Source of the DNA: Acinetobacter sp. NIPH 2699 | Lineage (GTDB): Bacteria > Pseudomonadota > Gammaproteobacteria > Pseudomonadales > Moraxellaceae | Reading direction: 5' to 3' | Length of the DNA stretch: 64,000 bases | NCBI RefSeq assembly: GCF_022549355.1 | Contig: NZ_JAKZGL010000001.1 | Span: 343,138-407,137 of the forward strand | Shown: positions 34,069-44,918 of the stretch, piece after piece | Position numbering within the stretch: the first letter of the stretch is position 1 | Layout: the number at the start of each line of letters is the position of its first letter | Position numbers and translations under genes: made by a program | Notes under the pieces: model-generated | What the model was told of the DNA's origin: nothing | What the model saw: only the letters and a program-made list of their open reading frames with translations | Database searches by the model: none

Positions 34069-34773
34069 GTGTTAGACGCAATTTACATCAAGCATTTGCA
34101 GCAAAACGCGTGGTTTAAGCATCTAGCCGAACCATTTCATAATTTTATTGTTCAACAGGGCAAACAACATACGATAGAAAAAAATGCGGCAGTGTTTAGT
34201 GCCCAAGATAACTTTGATGGGGTCTATGGCGTACTCGAAGGCTCGATCAGTTTGGGCTATATCGATGTGAATGGCAATGAAGCCATTGCTGCCATTGTAG
34301 AGCCAATCATGTGGTTTGGTGAGATTTCACTGATTGATCAACAACCGCGCTCACATGATGCAATTGCACTGAAAAAAAGTGTGGTTTTACAAATACCCGC
34401 GCAACAGTTAAATCAACTCTTGGAACAAAATCCGTATTATTGGTATTACTTTGCCCTGCTCACCAGCCAAAAACTGCGCTATGTCTTTTTAGAGCAAATC
34501 GCTATTCAGACTCAAAGTATTACTCAACGCCTCGCTCAACGTTTACTCTTTATTCTAGAGGGCTATGGCAGCCGCTCCTCCATTCTGGACTTCAACATTC
34601 ATATATCGCAAGATCAGCTCGCAAATATGTTAACAGTTTCAAGGCAGACGGTGAATCAAGAGCTAAACGTATTTGAGAAGCAAGGTGTCCTTCAACTTGG
34701 CTTTAAAAAGATTGAAGTCATTGATCTAGAAAAATTGAGAAAACTCGCTTCTGTTTGCGATTTAAAAACATAA
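34069..34773 (+). CDS. Crp/Fnr-family transcriptional regulator
   Basis: A 234-aa regulator with an N-terminal cyclic-nucleotide-binding fold (KNAAVFSAQDNFDGVYGVLEGSISLGY). A C-terminal winged helix carries the recognition region SQDQLANMLTVSRQTVNQELNVFEKQG. The FNR cysteine cluster is absent, so it is not an oxygen sensor of FNR type. The ligand is unknown. The start is GTG, preceded by AAAGGAA. No obvious target operon adjoins it. Confidence 0.85.
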   Translation: MLDAIYIKHLQQNAWFKHLAEPFHNFIVQQGKQHTIEKNAAVFSAQDNFDGVYGVLEGSISLGYIDVNGNEAIAAIVEPIMWFGEISLIDQQPRSHDAIALKKSVVLQIPAQQLNQLLEQNPYYWYYFALLTSQKLRYVFLEQIAIQTQSITQRLAQRLLFILEGYGSRSSILDFNIHISQDQLANMLTVSRQTVNQELNVFEKQGVLQLGFKKIEVIDLEKLRKLASVCDLKT

Positions 34774-34797
34774 AAAGTGGCTTCCTCGCACTTTTCT
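34772..34797. terminator. Bidirectional hairpin between convergent genes
   Basis: Stem AAAAGTG/CACTTTT with a 9-nt loop, flanked by A and T runs. It lies between the Crp-family gene (plus) and the lipoprotein gene (minus), overlapping the former's stop. Confidence 0.6.
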
Positions 34798-35260
34798 ATT
34801 TAGGTGATGTATTCCCCAATGCTGGATTCTCAATGGCATCGTTACATTGCGCTTTATCACGTTCATAGCTTACTTGCTTTTGTGCGGCTGCATTTGCATT
34901 ATCTCTCACATCTCTTGCCCAGCTATCCAAACTGGTCAGAGCTTTGCGACAAAGTGCATACTTGCCTTCGGTAACTGAGTCAGTCATTTTGACATTGATC
35001 CGCCAATCTGTGCTGAGTTGACGCAAAGGCTTTCTGACTTTGTCTTCGATATCATCAACTTGTTTATGGTAAACAATTGGATCGATTTCATTGATCAGTT
35101 GCCAAGCTGCATTCGCATAACTGGTTGCATCATTGGTTAGTTTCGGCGCAGGTTTAATCTCAACCTTTTTTTCAGTTTCGTTGTTCGAATTACCGCATGC
35201 AGCCAATAAAAAAGTGCTACACAACATCATTACCGCTACGCGAGTATTAAGATTAGACAT
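34796..35260 (-). CDS. Small putative lipoprotein
   Basis: A 154-aa exported protein with a signal peptide and lipobox LLAACGNSNN; the lipidated cysteine is at about residue 22. The mature part is charged and helical with two further cysteines (KYALCRKAL and KAQCNDAI) that could form a disulphide. I know no function. Its product probably sits in the outer membrane facing the periplasm. Monocistronic, convergent with the Crp-family gene. Confidence 0.78.
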   Translation of the reverse strand: MSNLNTRVAVMMLCSTFLLAACGNSNNETEKKVEIKPAPKLTNDATSYANAAWQLINEIDPIVYHKQVDDIEDKVRKPLRQLSTDWRINVKMTDSVTEGKYALCRKALTSLDSWARDVRDNANAAAQKQVSYERDKAQCNDAIENPALGNTSPK

Positions 35261-35363
35261 ATCAAATCGTCAATGAAACATTTAGGCTTTATGCTAGTCA
35301 ATTTAAGCATAATTCTCAATCATTGTTATTCATATTCCACCTCAGCTATGGATCAATCTCTAT

Positions 35364-35753
35364 ATGTCACAAATAAAAATTTATGCTCTTCGCCAAACTT
35401 TAGATCAGTTTAAAATCCAACTGTCTGATGCAATTCATCACGCCTTAGTTAGCAGTTTAAATTATCCTGTAGAAAAGAAATTTCAGCGTTTTATTGCATT
35501 AGAACAAGCAGATTTTATTTACCCAAATGATCGTAGTAACCACTATATGATTATTGAAATTTCGATGTTCGAAGGTCGGACAACTGAAGCAAAGAAACAA
35601 CTGATTCAAACAATATTTTCCAATATTCAACAACAATGCGGTATTTCTCCTCAAGATATCGAAATCACAATTTTTGAAACACCAAAATCTCACTGGGGCA
35701 TACGTGGACAAAATGCTGATGAATTGCAACTCAATTATCAAGTGAATGTCTAA
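35364..35753 (+). CDS. Tautomerase-fold protein lacking the N-terminal proline
   Basis: A 129-aa protein of the larger single-domain tautomerase type (Tautomerase_2-like). The features are YPVEKKFQRFIALEQADF, a core strand, GRTTEAKKQLIQTIFSNIQQQCGISPQDIEITIFETPKSHWGIRG. Enzymes of this superfamily use Pro-1, exposed after Met removal. Here the second residue is Ser (MSQIKIYAL), so classical proton-transfer catalysis is unlikely. The start cannot be shifted to expose a proline. The substrate is unknown. Confidence 0.75.
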   Translation: MSQIKIYALRQTLDQFKIQLSDAIHHALVSSLNYPVEKKFQRFIALEQADFIYPNDRSNHYMIIEISMFEGRTTEAKKQLIQTIFSNIQQQCGISPQDIEITIFETPKSHWGIRGQNADELQLNYQVNV

Positions 35754-35882
35754 ATAGAAAAGTACGGCTTTAAATCATATTTTTGTCTAACAAAAAGCAT
35801 ATTTTTTGTGTCAATTAGCACTTAATTCAACAAAAAGTTCTGCTATGCTTAAACACAAATTACTCAGGATAGGATTATTCGC

Positions 35883-37091
35883 ATGAGCGTCACTCTTGGA
35901 ACTCCACTTCAATCTTCTGCATTTAAGGTTTTACTGTTAGGTTCTGGGGAGCTAGGGAAAGAAGTCGTAATTTCTTTACAACGCTTAGGTGTCGAAGTCC
36001 ATGCTGCGGATCGTTATGATCATGCACCTGCCATGCAAGTTGCACATTTTGCTTATACCTTGAATATGGCTGATCCAACTGAGCTAAAAAAACTGATTGA
36101 AAAAATCAAACCGAATTTAATCGTTCCTGAAATTGAAGCCATTGCGACTGAAGTTTTAGTTGAAATTGAACAAAGTCAAACTGCAACTGTGATTCCTTCG
36201 GCCAAAGCGGTCAACCTCACCATGAATCGTGAAGGGATTCGTCGCTTAGCTGCCGAAGAACTGGGCCTGCCAACCTCTGCTTATCGCTTTGCAAATACCT
36301 TAGAAAGCTTCCGTGCTGCTTGTGATGATATCGGTTATCCAAATTTTGTAAAACCAGTGATGTCTTCTTCTGGTAAAGGTCAATCTCGGGTAAAAAGTTT
36401 TGATGAGGTGGATGCTGCGTGGGAATATGCCTTACAAGGTGGCCGTGTCAATCAAGGTACAGTGATCGTTGAATCACAAATTGATTTTGATTTTGAAATT
36501 ACCTTGTTAACTGTCCGCGCTAAAAATCCAGAAACAGGGGAAATCGAAACTCACTTCTGTGATCCGATTGGACATCGCCAAGATGCGGGTGACTATGTCG
36601 AAAGCTGGCAGCCTCAAGCCATGACTGCTGCTGCATTGCAAGAGTCAAAACGGATTGCCAATAAAGTAACAACTGCTTTAGGCGGCTGTGGTATTTTCGG
36701 GGTAGAGCTGTTTATTAAAGGTGATAAAGTTTGGTTCAGTGAAGTCTCACCTCGCCCACACGACACAGGTTTAGTCACTTTAGCATCACAATTCCAAAGT
36801 GAATTTGAGCTTCATGCACGTGCAATCTTAGGTTTACCTGTCAACACAGCCCGTCATAGCATTGCCGCGAGTGCAGTGATTTATGCAGGCGTCGATTCAA
36901 ATAATCTAAGTTTTACTGGCTTGAATCTTGCTTTATCTAATCCAAATACGGACTTACGCTTATTTGCTAAGCCTGAAGGTTTTAAACGCCGCCGTATGGG
37001 GGTTGCCACTGCTCGTGCCGAAAGCACAGATTTAGCACGTGAACTCGCACAACAAGCGGCTGACCAAGTGAGCGTAAAAACAAACGCTTAA
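35883..37091 (+). CDS. purT: Formate-dependent phosphoribosylglycinamide formyltransferase PurT
   Basis: PurT makes formyl-GAR in purine synthesis from formate and ATP rather than formyl-tetrahydrofolate. The 402-aa ATP-grasp protein shows the N-terminal [23 protein letters not shown] and [12 protein letters not shown]. The ATP-grasp elements [19 protein letters not shown] and [20 protein letters not shown] are also present. Length is normal. Monocistronic; I see no PurR box that I would defend. Confidence 0.95.
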   Translation: MSVTLGTPLQSSAFKVLLLGSGELGKEVVISLQRLGVEVHAADRYDHAPAMQVAHFAYTLNMADPTELKKLIEKIKPNLIVPEIEAIATEVLVEIEQSQTATVIPSAKAVNLTMNREGIRRLAAEELGLPTSAYRFANTLESFRAACDDIGYPNFVKPVMSSSGKGQSRVKSFDEVDAAWEYALQGGRVNQGTVIVESQIDFDFEITLLTVRAKNPETGEIETHFCDPIGHRQDAGDYVESWQPQAMTAAALQESKRIANKVTTALGGCGIFGVELFIKGDKVWFSEVSPRPHDTGLVTLASQFQSEFELHARAILGLPVNTARHSIAASAVIYAGVDSNNLSFTGLNLALSNPNTDLRLFAKPEGFKRRRMGVATARAESTDLARELAQQAADQVSVKTNA

Positions 37092-37163
37092 CATTTCCTT
37101 GCATTGTTACAATCACAACTCACCCTCTTTGATAAAGAGGGACTTTGATAGAAGACCATTTTC

Positions 37164-39830
37164 ATGATCAATACTTCTCCATTGTTGAACTACGTCACCA
37201 GTCATCATGATATTCAAGCCATTAATCAATGGCGAAAAGATGTAGAGAAGCAGTTACAAGAGAGTTATGAAAATGGCCAATCTATTCGTGACGTCATTAA
37301 AGCTCGTTCTAACTCCATTGACGAAGCCCTGATATTTCTGTGGAATCATGCGGGCCTCAATCAAACTGAATTAGGTTTATTTGCTGTCGGTGGCTATGGT
37401 CGCCGTGAGATGCTGCCTTATTCAGACACTGATATTATGATTTTGTCCGACGACGAGATCAGTGAAGAACAAGAAAAATTGATTTCTACTTTCATTTCAT
37501 CGTTGTGGGATGTCGGTAATTTTAAACCTGGAATCAGCGTTCGCACCATTCAAAACTGTGTAGAACAAGCAACCAATGACTTAACCGTAGCAACCACCCT
37601 GATCGAAGCACGCTTAATTACTGGGAATGAACAACTGGCGAAATGGCCACGTCGTATTGTTGCGCAAACATGGACGGATCAAACCTTCTATGATGCAAAA
37701 ATGGCAGAGCAAGCCAAACGCTATGCTCAACATAACAATACTGAAAGTAATTTAGAGCCAGATATCAAAAATGCACCGGGTGGTATTCGTGATATTAATC
37801 AAATCGGTTGGATTGCAAAACGTCACTTCCGTGTCAATCGTATTTATGATCTGGTGCATTTAGGTTTTATCACTGAGTTTGAACTTGCAGTGCTAGAAGA
37901 AGCCGAAAGCTTTTTATGGGAAATTCGCAACCATTTACACCGCCTAGCAAAACGTGATGAAAACCGCTTATTGTTTGATCATCAACGTGAAATTGCTGCT
38001 AAATTTGGTTATGTTCGTGAAGAAGGTCAGTCGGTGAATTTTGGCGTTGAACAGTTTATGAAACGCTATTATCGAACCGCCCAGCAAGTTTCTACGCTAA
38101 ATGAAATGTTATTGGCATATTTCAATGAGTCTGTCATTACCCCACGCCTCGCTGAATATGAACGTCAAATTATCGAAATCAATGAGCGCTTTAAAATCGT
38201 TGATGGCAAACTCGCGGTACAACATCATAAAGTTTTTTCCGAAACACCAAGTGCAATTTTAGAATTGTTCTATTTACTGGCAAATCGCCCAGAAATTACA
38301 GGCATTCGTGCTCGCACCTTACGCCTACTTGTTCTTGCAGCAAAACGAATTGATCAACGCTTCCGAGATGATCCAGAACATCAAGCGCTATTTATGTCAA
38401 TTATTCGTTCGCCCTATCGTTTATACGAAACGATGGTTGCAATGAAACGTTATGGTGTTTTAGGCAATTACATTCCTGCCTTTGGACAAATTACGGGATT
38501 GATGCAATACGACCTATTCCACATTTATACGGTTGATGCACATACGTTATTGCTCCTTCGCAATTTGAGCCGTTTTAAAGAACCTGAATTCGCCAAAGAC
38601 TTCCCTGTGGTGAGTTCAGTTTTCCAACGGATTTCTAGACATGATATTGTCTACTTAGCTGCAATTTTCCATGATATTGCCAAAGGCCGTGGTGGTGATC
38701 ATAGTGAACTCGGTGCAATTGATGCAATTAAGTTCTGCCGTACACATGGCTTTACCGAACGTGAATGCAAACTGGTTGCATGGTTGATTAACAACCATCT
38801 CCTCATGTCCCTCACCGCACAGAAAAAAGATATTTCCGATCCTGACGAAGTAAAAGAATTTGCTGAAAAAGTCGGTGATATGGAACATTTAGATTATCTC
38901 TATACTCTGACTGTTGCAGATATCAATGCCACCAATCCAAACTTATGGAACACTTGGCGGGCCTCACTGATGCGTCAACTGTATACCTACTCACGTGATG
39001 TGGTTCGTTCTGGTTTAGGGCGTCCAGTTGATTATCAAATGCTCATTGAAGACACGAAGTTCGCTGCCAGTGAACTGCTGGTCAATGACTTTTCTTTGGC
39101 TCAAGTTGAGAAGGTCTGGCAAGAACTTGGCGATGACTATTTTGTTAAAGAATCAGCAAACGAAATTGCATGGCATACGCAAGCAATTCTACAACATGGC
39201 GATAATCCTGAGCCTCTAGTTCTTTTACGTGCGCATCGTAATGCGGCTGAAGATGCGGTTCAACTCTTTATTTATACACGAGATCAGCCCAACCTGTTTG
39301 CAACCACGGTTGCGGTATTAGACCGAATGAATCTTGACGTTCAAGATGCTAAAATTATCACCGCGAGTACCGCATTTAGTTTAGATACTTATTTAGTTTT
39401 GGATCGCTTTGGTACTTTACTTACAGATCCTGAACGTGAACACAAAGTGAAAACCGCTTTGGTTGAAGCATTGAATCATTCAGATCAATATCCTGGCATC
39501 ATGCAACGCCGTATTCCGCGTCATTTACGTCATTTCGATATACAGAATACCGTTGATATTGTGCTTAACCCCACCTTACAACAGCATATGGTAGAAATAT
39601 CGACGCTTGACCAGCCGGGTTTACTGGCGCGTATTGGTGGATTGTTCATGCTGCAAGGTTTAGACATCCATTCTGCTAAAATCGCAACATTGGGCGAACG
39701 TGCCGAAGATATTTTCTTTGTCACCAAGAAAAATGGTGTATTACTAACGGATGAAGAGGTTACCGCTTTTTCAGAAATGCTCAAAGCAGCTTTGGATGAA
39801 GCATCAAATCAAATTTGTAATCCATCTTAA
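37164..39830 (+). CDS. glnD: PII uridylyltransferase / uridylyl-removing enzyme GlnD
   Basis: GlnD is the glutamine sensor that modifies and demodifies PII proteins, controlling nitrogen assimilation. The 888-aa protein has all expected parts. The nucleotidyltransferase motif [19 protein letters not shown] is near residue 75. An HD domain for uridylyl removal ([19 protein letters not shown]) is near residue 500. Two C-terminal ACT domains follow (about 710-790 and 815-888). It is followed by dapC as in Pseudomonas. Confidence 0.96.
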   Translation: MINTSPLLNYVTSHHDIQAINQWRKDVEKQLQESYENGQSIRDVIKARSNSIDEALIFLWNHAGLNQTELGLFAVGGYGRREMLPYSDTDIMILSDDEISEEQEKLISTFISSLWDVGNFKPGISVRTIQNCVEQATNDLTVATTLIEARLITGNEQLAKWPRRIVAQTWTDQTFYDAKMAEQAKRYAQHNNTESNLEPDIKNAPGGIRDINQIGWIAKRHFRVNRIYDLVHLGFITEFELAVLEEAESFLWEIRNHLHRLAKRDENRLLFDHQREIAAKFGYVREEGQSVNFGVEQFMKRYYRTAQQVSTLNEMLLAYFNESVITPRLAEYERQIIEINERFKIVDGKLAVQHHKVFSETPSAILELFYLLANRPEITGIRARTLRLLVLAAKRIDQRFRDDPEHQALFMSIIRSPYRLYETMVAMKRYGVLGNYIPAFGQITGLMQYDLFHIYTVDAHTLLLLRNLSRFKEPEFAKDFPVVSSVFQRISRHDIVYLAAIFHDIAKGRGGDHSELGAIDAIKFCRTHGFTERECKLVAWLINNHLLMSLTAQKKDISDPDEVKEFAEKVGDMEHLDYLYTLTVADINATNPNLWNTWRASLMRQLYTYSRDVVRSGLGRPVDYQMLIEDTKFAASELLVNDFSLAQVEKVWQELGDDYFVKESANEIAWHTQAILQHGDNPEPLVLLRAHRNAAEDAVQLFIYTRDQPNLFATTVAVLDRMNLDVQDAKIITASTAFSLDTYLVLDRFGTLLTDPEREHKVKTALVEALNHSDQYPGIMQRRIPRHLRHFDIQNTVDIVLNPTLQQHMVEISTLDQPGLLARIGGLFMLQGLDIHSAKIATLGERAEDIFFVTKKNGVLLTDEEVTAFSEMLKAALDEASNQICNPS

Positions 39831-39891
39831 TTTTAATTTCAATCAATAATTGGGCGTATACAATACGCCCCTACATTTGGTAACTGTTTAA

Positions 39892-41061
39892 ATGAACTCA
39901 AGCTTGTCATTATTGCATCCCTATCCTTTTGAAAAGTTAACGCAACTTTTTAAAGATGTGCAACCTGCCAATTTACCTTTGATTCCTCTTTCAATTGGTG
40001 AACCTAAACACCCTGCTCCTGAGTTTGTTAAACAAGCTATTATTGATAATTTTGCCCATTTATCGACTTATCCAAACAGTAAGGGCTTACCTGAACTGCG
40101 CCAAAGTATTGCACAATGGCTAACTCGTCGTTTTAAATTGAATCAAATCAGTGCAGAAGATCATATCTTGCCAGTTTCAGGCACACGTGAAGGGATCTTC
40201 TCTTTTGTTCAAGCGTTGATTAAACGCGAAGAAGCACCTTATATCGTGATGCCAAATCCGTTTTATCAAATTTATGAAGGTGCAGCGTTACTCTCTGGTG
40301 CTCAACCTTATTTTATCAATTGCACCGAAGAAAATGGCTATTTAGGCGATTTTGACGCTGTACCCGCTGAAGTGTGGGAAAAAACGGCCCTGTTATTTGT
40401 CTGCACACCAGGCAATCCCACAGGTGCAGTACTCTCTAAAGAACAGTTTAAAAAGTTGATTGCTCTTTCAGATCAATACGATTTTGTAATTGCATCTGAT
40501 GAATGTTATTCAGAACTTTGGTTTGATCAAGCACCAATTGGTCTGTTAGAAGTTTGTGCTGAAATGGGACGTGATGACTATAAGAACTGTATCGTGTTCC
40601 ACTCACTCTCGAAACGTTCCAACTTACCCGGTATGCGCTCTGGATTTGTTGCAGGTGATGCAGCATTATTAAAACCGTATTTGCAATACCGCACCTATCA
40701 TGGTGCTGCGATGCCAGTACAGAATCAATTGGCTTCAATTGCAGCATGGAATGATGAAGCACATGTTGAAGAAAATCGTCAACAATACCGTGCTAAGTTT
40801 GATTTATTCCAATCTGAATTGGGTCATTTATTGCCATTAAAAAAACCAGATGCAGGTTTCTATTACTGGTTAAAAGTGGATAACGATGAAACTTTTGCCA
40901 AAATACTTATGGAAAAAGCACATATCAAAGTTTTACCGGGTCGTTACTTATCTCGTGACACCGAACAAGGTAATCCGGGTGAAGGTCATGTCCGAATGGC
41001 ACTGGTTGCTGATTTAGCACAGTGTGAAGAAGTGGTTAAACGACTCAAAGCAATTTTATAA
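39892..41061 (+). CDS. dapC: Succinyldiaminopimelate transaminase DapC
   Basis: A PLP aminotransferase making N-succinyl-LL-diaminopimelate for lysine and peptidoglycan synthesis. The 389-aa class I/II fold shows LIPLSIGEPKHPAP, TPGNPTGAVLSKEQ, ASDECYSELWFD and the PLP lysine in HSLSKRSNLPGMRSGFVAG. The neighbourhood glnD-dapC is that of Pseudomonas dapC, which favours this over a generic aspartate aminotransferase. A strong terminator follows. Confidence 0.92.
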   Translation: MNSSLSLLHPYPFEKLTQLFKDVQPANLPLIPLSIGEPKHPAPEFVKQAIIDNFAHLSTYPNSKGLPELRQSIAQWLTRRFKLNQISAEDHILPVSGTREGIFSFVQALIKREEAPYIVMPNPFYQIYEGAALLSGAQPYFINCTEENGYLGDFDAVPAEVWEKTALLFVCTPGNPTGAVLSKEQFKKLIALSDQYDFVIASDECYSELWFDQAPIGLLEVCAEMGRDDYKNCIVFHSLSKRSNLPGMRSGFVAGDAALLKPYLQYRTYHGAAMPVQNQLASIAAWNDEAHVEENRQQYRAKFDLFQSELGHLLPLKKPDAGFYYWLKVDNDETFAKILMEKAHIKVLPGRYLSRDTEQGNPGEGHVRMALVADLAQCEEVVKRLKAIL

Positions 41062-41063
41062 AT

Positions 41064-41093
41064 AAAAAGTCCCCGAATATTCGGGGACTTTTT
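41064..41093. terminator. Bidirectional terminator, dapC and TonB-receptor gene
   Basis: A perfect palindrome with arms AAAAAGTCCCCGAAT and ATTCGGGGACTTTTT lies between two converging genes, three bases after the dapC stop. A and T runs on both sides suit both strands. Confidence 0.9.
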
Positions 41094-41106
41094 CTAGGTA
41101 ACTCGA

Positions 41107-43311
41107 TTAGAAATCAAAACTGGCACTCAACATAAATGTACGTGGCAGACCTGCAACGACATAACCATTATTGGTATTTGCTGTACTATTGATATTGTCA
41201 GATAAACCAACAGAAGACCAATAATCTTTATTGAACACATTATTGACCTTTAAGTTGAAAGTCGTTGGTGTTTGTCCAAGCTGAGTTTTATAGTTTGCAC
41301 CAATATCTAAAGTAGTCCAATCATTTACTTCTAGCTTGTTATCCAAACTTGCATAAGTCGAACCTGTATAGGTCAATTGCGCATTTAATGATACATCTTG
41401 AGGAATTGGCAATGCCCATTCAGCACCCAAATTTGCTTGAAACTTCGGTACACCAACTACATTATTGCCATCATATAATGTAGAACCTGTATTTTTTTGC
41501 TTTGCATGTAACCACGATGCACCACCCAATACGGTAATCGAATCAGTTAGCTTTCCATAGGTGTTAAGTTCGACCCCACGGTGTACATATTCACCAGCAT
41601 CGCTAAATACGCCATCTTGTAAAATGCCACGTTGTTTATTGATATCAAATAAACTTACGCTTGCACCTAAAAGATCATTTTCATATTTAGCGCCAATTTC
41701 TTTTTGCTTCGCAACAAAAGGTTTCAGTGTGGTTGTCACATCTACCGTGGTATTACTCAAACCTTTCGCCAATGATTCGATATAGTTTGCATAAATCGAA
41801 AACTCTGGTGAAAGTTTATAAGTTACACCTAAAGCAGGTGTCCATTTAGCTTCACTATAAGTTGGATTGATTTTGCTTCCATCAGTCTGATAGTTATACG
41901 TTTCCTGCATGATCTTTTGATAACGCGCACCGAGCATTACAATCAACTTATCATCAAGTGCAGAAATATTATCTCCAATTGCAATACTTCTTAAACGAGT
42001 ACGTGTCCCTAGCTTAGGATCATTTACGCGCTCTGGATTACCAATCGTTAATTCAGGTGCATCCGTATAATTCGGATCAAAGATATTGGTTAAGTTGCTG
42101 TCACTCATCGCCCAACCATTACGAGTATTTTGCTGGAATGCAGAACCTGAAAGCACAAGATTATGTTGTATAGAGCCTGTCTCTAATTTACCACGAACGC
42201 CAATTTCTCCCGTATTTACCATATCTACTCGACCATTATCGAAGCGGGAATACTTCGCTTCTCCATTGGTGATATTGGTTAAAGTTGGATTTGCAAGGCT
42301 GTTTTGTTCTTTTCCATGACGAAAGCCGTAAGCTGCATAAGCGGTGATCGCATCATTTAAATCATATTCTGCACGATAGCTACCAAACACATCTTCTTCA
42401 TTGGAATAGGTCCATTTTTGTACGTAATTCTTGCTTGCCTTAATCGCAGCAGGCACTTCTGTTAAACCTGCAAGAGAAATATTGGCACGTGTTGCAGTTA
42501 AACGATTATTGCTATAACCCATATCCCCCGATAAACGTAAACGATCACCACGATAATCTAACCCAATAGAAGCTAAGCCCAATGAGTTCTTCTCATCATT
42601 AACACTGGTATTGCCACCATGATAGGCTGTGTTTAAACGCACACCAAACTCTTGGTCTTCACCAAAACGACGAGATACATCACTCGCAATCTGACCACCA
42701 TTAAAATCAGTACCTACCGTCACACGATTTAATGGTTCATTGCCTGCACGTTTTGGTAACAGATTAATTGCTCCACCGATCCCGCCATTTCCAGGCATCG
42801 CACCATTTAAAAAAGATGAAGCGCCTTTGAGCACTTCTATCCGCTCAAATAACTCTGTTGGAATATATTGACGCGGTAAAATTGAATACAAACCATTATA
42901 AGCCGTATCATCCGAACCTAAATTAAAACCTCGGATATAATAAGATTCCTGAAAATTTCCAAAACCTCGCCCAACACGAACACTTGGATCAGCCTTTAGT
43001 ACATCCCCCACACTTTTGGCTTGCTTGGACTGAATATATTCATTGGTATAGCTAGTAAGATTAAACGGCGTATCTAAGTTTTTTTGATTGCCAAATATCC
43101 CCACCCGTCCGCCACTGGCCACTTGACCACCAGCGAAAGACTCCATTAAACCATCTGCTGAAGCATCAGCACTCGCAGTAATACTGATCGTACCCAATTT
43201 CACTACCGCATTTGCTTGCTGACTCTCCCCTGTTTCATTTGCAAAAACAGTCGTCACGTTCAGTGAAGCACATGCCATCATCAATACTAATGGTTTAAGT
43301 TTTCTAGCCAT
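41107..43311 (-). CDS. TonB-dependent siderophore receptor
   Basis: A 734-aa outer-membrane receptor that imports ferric siderophores using TonB energy. It has a signal peptide (PLVLMMACASLNVTTVFA) and a plug domain (NLDTPFNLTSYTNEYIQSKQ; VRVGRGFGNFQESYYIRGFN; RIEVLKGASSFLNG). A 22-strand barrel ends in the aromatic FDF. The ligand cannot be told; the plug is of the FhuA/FpvA-like class. The ATG at 43311 begins the signal peptide; an upstream extension to 43371 adds no family sequence. No siderophore synthesis gene is adjacent. Confidence 0.9.
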   Translation of the reverse strand: MARKLKPLVLMMACASLNVTTVFANETGESQQANAVVKLGTISITASADASADGLMESFAGGQVASGGRVGIFGNQKNLDTPFNLTSYTNEYIQSKQAKSVGDVLKADPSVRVGRGFGNFQESYYIRGFNLGSDDTAYNGLYSILPRQYIPTELFERIEVLKGASSFLNGAMPGNGGIGGAINLLPKRAGNEPLNRVTVGTDFNGGQIASDVSRRFGEDQEFGVRLNTAYHGGNTSVNDEKNSLGLASIGLDYRGDRLRLSGDMGYSNNRLTATRANISLAGLTEVPAAIKASKNYVQKWTYSNEEDVFGSYRAEYDLNDAITAYAAYGFRHGKEQNSLANPTLTNITNGEAKYSRFDNGRVDMVNTGEIGVRGKLETGSIQHNLVLSGSAFQQNTRNGWAMSDSNLTNIFDPNYTDAPELTIGNPERVNDPKLGTRTRLRSIAIGDNISALDDKLIVMLGARYQKIMQETYNYQTDGSKINPTYSEAKWTPALGVTYKLSPEFSIYANYIESLAKGLSNTTVDVTTTLKPFVAKQKEIGAKYENDLLGASVSLFDINKQRGILQDGVFSDAGEYVHRGVELNTYGKLTDSITVLGGASWLHAKQKNTGSTLYDGNNVVGVPKFQANLGAEWALPIPQDVSLNAQLTYTGSTYASLDNKLEVNDWTTLDIGANYKTQLGQTPTTFNLKVNNVFNKDYWSSVGLSDNINSTANTNNGYVVAGLPRTFMLSASFDF

Positions 43312-43335
43312 GATCTCTATCAGCCAACTTTTAAA

Positions 43336-43362
43336 AACCGAATAATAAATGAGAATTAATAC
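43336..43362 (-). promoter_or_regulatory. Candidate Fur-binding site of the TonB receptor gene
   Basis: The minus-strand sequence around ATTAATTCTCATTTATTATT, 25-50 bp before the start codon, resembles overlapping Fur half-sites (the TTCTCATT core is common in Fur boxes). The match is imperfect. Iron control is expected for this gene class. Confidence 0.45.
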
Positions 43363-43503
43363 GTTTTGCACTACTTTTTATCAAGCTATTCCATATCAAT
43401 TCATTCAAAAACTTGATGAAGTAAGTTTAATTAAAATTAACATTATGAATTCAATCAACATAAATATTAAACAATAAAACATAGCCAAAATATTTAATTT
43501 GAA

Positions 43504-44121
43504 TCAAATCTGCCCAACAACCAGCATTAACGCGATCAGCACCATCAGTCCACCCGAAACACGACTAACAACGCGTACAGCAACAGGACGTGTTCTTAAC
43601 AGTTTTTTTGCAGCCATCCCGACCAAGACATAGACCACAGCACAACTGAGTAAATGAATCATACCCAGTAAAATAATTTGTGTTGTTGGTGAAAACGCCA
43701 TTTTCGGATGGATAAATGGAGGCAATAAAGCAAAAAATAGCAGTAGAACTTTAGGGTTTAATCCACTAATTCCCACTCCTTTAATCAACCATGATCTTGC
43801 CGAGTCAAGAGATAAAGTCTGGTTACTGTCATTTGAGATTGTGGCTGGGTGCATGAACAGATTTGCTCCCATCCATAATAAATAACAAGCCCCTACTATC
43901 GTCATAGTGCTTAGCAAAATTGGATAATGATGGACTAATGTCCCCACACCAGCGGCAACGCATAAAATAGCAAGAAGGTGGCCCAGTATGAGACCTGTAA
44001 CAGCAGTGATTAAAAACTCACCTTTTATCCCTGCAAGAATGGCATAAGCCCAATCTGCGCCAGGCGTTAACACAAATAAGATCGAAACACACCAGAAGGC
44101 AAAAATAATATTCATTTCCAT
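43504..44121 (-). CDS. LysE/RhtB-family amino-acid exporter
   Basis: A 205-aa inner-membrane exporter with about six membrane segments. The family signature is the early VLTPGADWAYAILAGIKGEF, with LILGHLLAILCVAAGVGTL after it. KGVGISGLNPKVLLLFFALLP lies in the middle. The substrate is likely an amino acid but is not determinable. AGGTG suits the ATG at 44121. A divergent Lrp/AsnC-type gene starts 154 bp away, the classical arrangement for a ligand-controlled exporter. Confidence 0.88.
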   Translation of the reverse strand: MEMNIIFAFWCVSILFVLTPGADWAYAILAGIKGEFLITAVTGLILGHLLAILCVAAGVGTLVHHYPILLSTMTIVGACYLLWMGANLFMHPATISNDSNQTLSLDSARSWLIKGVGISGLNPKVLLLFFALLPPFIHPKMAFSPTTQIILLGMIHLLSCAVVYVLVGMAAKKLLRTRPVAVRVVSRVSGGLMVLIALMLVVGQI

Positions 44122-44275
44122 ATTCAACACCTAATTCACAGCCGCCCAACAATTTTCAAGCACTTTCTGTTTTTCACCATTTGGTGAAGATAGGTTTGAG
44201 AGAATATGCTTTAATGGTTAAAATGTTATTCTAAATACTTCTACAAATTCAAAATTTAAAGGTAGATTCTTCCAA

Positions 44276-44728
44276 ATGGATCGTATTGATAAGAAAATTA
44301 TTGCTGAACTACAAGTAAATGGGCGATTATCCATCACAGAATTAGCTGAAAGAGTCGGCTTGAGCTTATCTCCTTGTCATCGTCGAGTAAAAGCCTTAGA
44401 AGAAACTGGCGTGATTAAAGGCTACCATGCGGATCTTGAAGCTTCACAAATTGGATTTAATTTCTCCGCCATTATTTTTGTGACTTTAAAAGATGGAGAT
44501 AAACGCGCTTTATCAAGTTTTGAAGAAAAAGTCAGTGAGATTGCCAACGTCATTCAAGCCCAACGCTTGTTTGGTAATCCTGATTATTTATTACATGTTG
44601 TCACTAAAGATCTAGCGAGCTTCCAAAAACTTTATGATGATGGCCTTTCAGCATTGCCAAATGTGCAACGTCTCACCTCAACGATTGTCATGAAAAACGT
44701 TGTTTCTAATCGATTATTTCCGCTATAG
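44276..44728 (+). CDS. Lrp/AsnC-family transcriptional regulator
   Basis: A 150-aa regulator with an N-terminal helix-turn-helix (DKKIIAELQVNGRLSITELAERVGLSLSPCHRRVKALEETGVIKGY). A C-terminal RAM/ACT-like effector domain follows (ANVIQAQRLFGNPDYLLHVVTKD). It probably senses an amino acid and controls the divergent LysE-type exporter and itself from the shared 154-bp region. Confidence 0.92.
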   Translation: MDRIDKKIIAELQVNGRLSITELAERVGLSLSPCHRRVKALEETGVIKGYHADLEASQIGFNFSAIIFVTLKDGDKRALSSFEEKVSEIANVIQAQRLFGNPDYLLHVVTKDLASFQKLYDDGLSALPNVQRLTSTIVMKNVVSNRLFPL

Positions 44729-44918
44729 AAGTCGCGGTTGAAAATATTTTACTTGAATTAATAATCTATAGACCGAATGAAATACATCCGTCTAAATCGA
44801 TTTAAAAGCTATAGAGATATCGCTATTTATTCATTTTTTCATCCGTCAATTTACTATTGACCATCTGTTGAAATCTTGGTCTATACTTAGCCATCAATAT
44901 TTGGTGAACGATGGAAAG

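Noticed and set aside
37123..37141. Perfect hairpin CCCTCTTT/AAAGAGGG between purT and glnD
   Set aside because: No T-run follows, so I do not call it a terminator; it may be a weak attenuator but there is no supporting evidence.
39852..39870. Perfect hairpin GGGCGTAT/ATACGCCC after glnD
   Set aside because: Lacks a T tract and lies just before dapC; could be a processing or stability hairpin but is not supported as a terminator.
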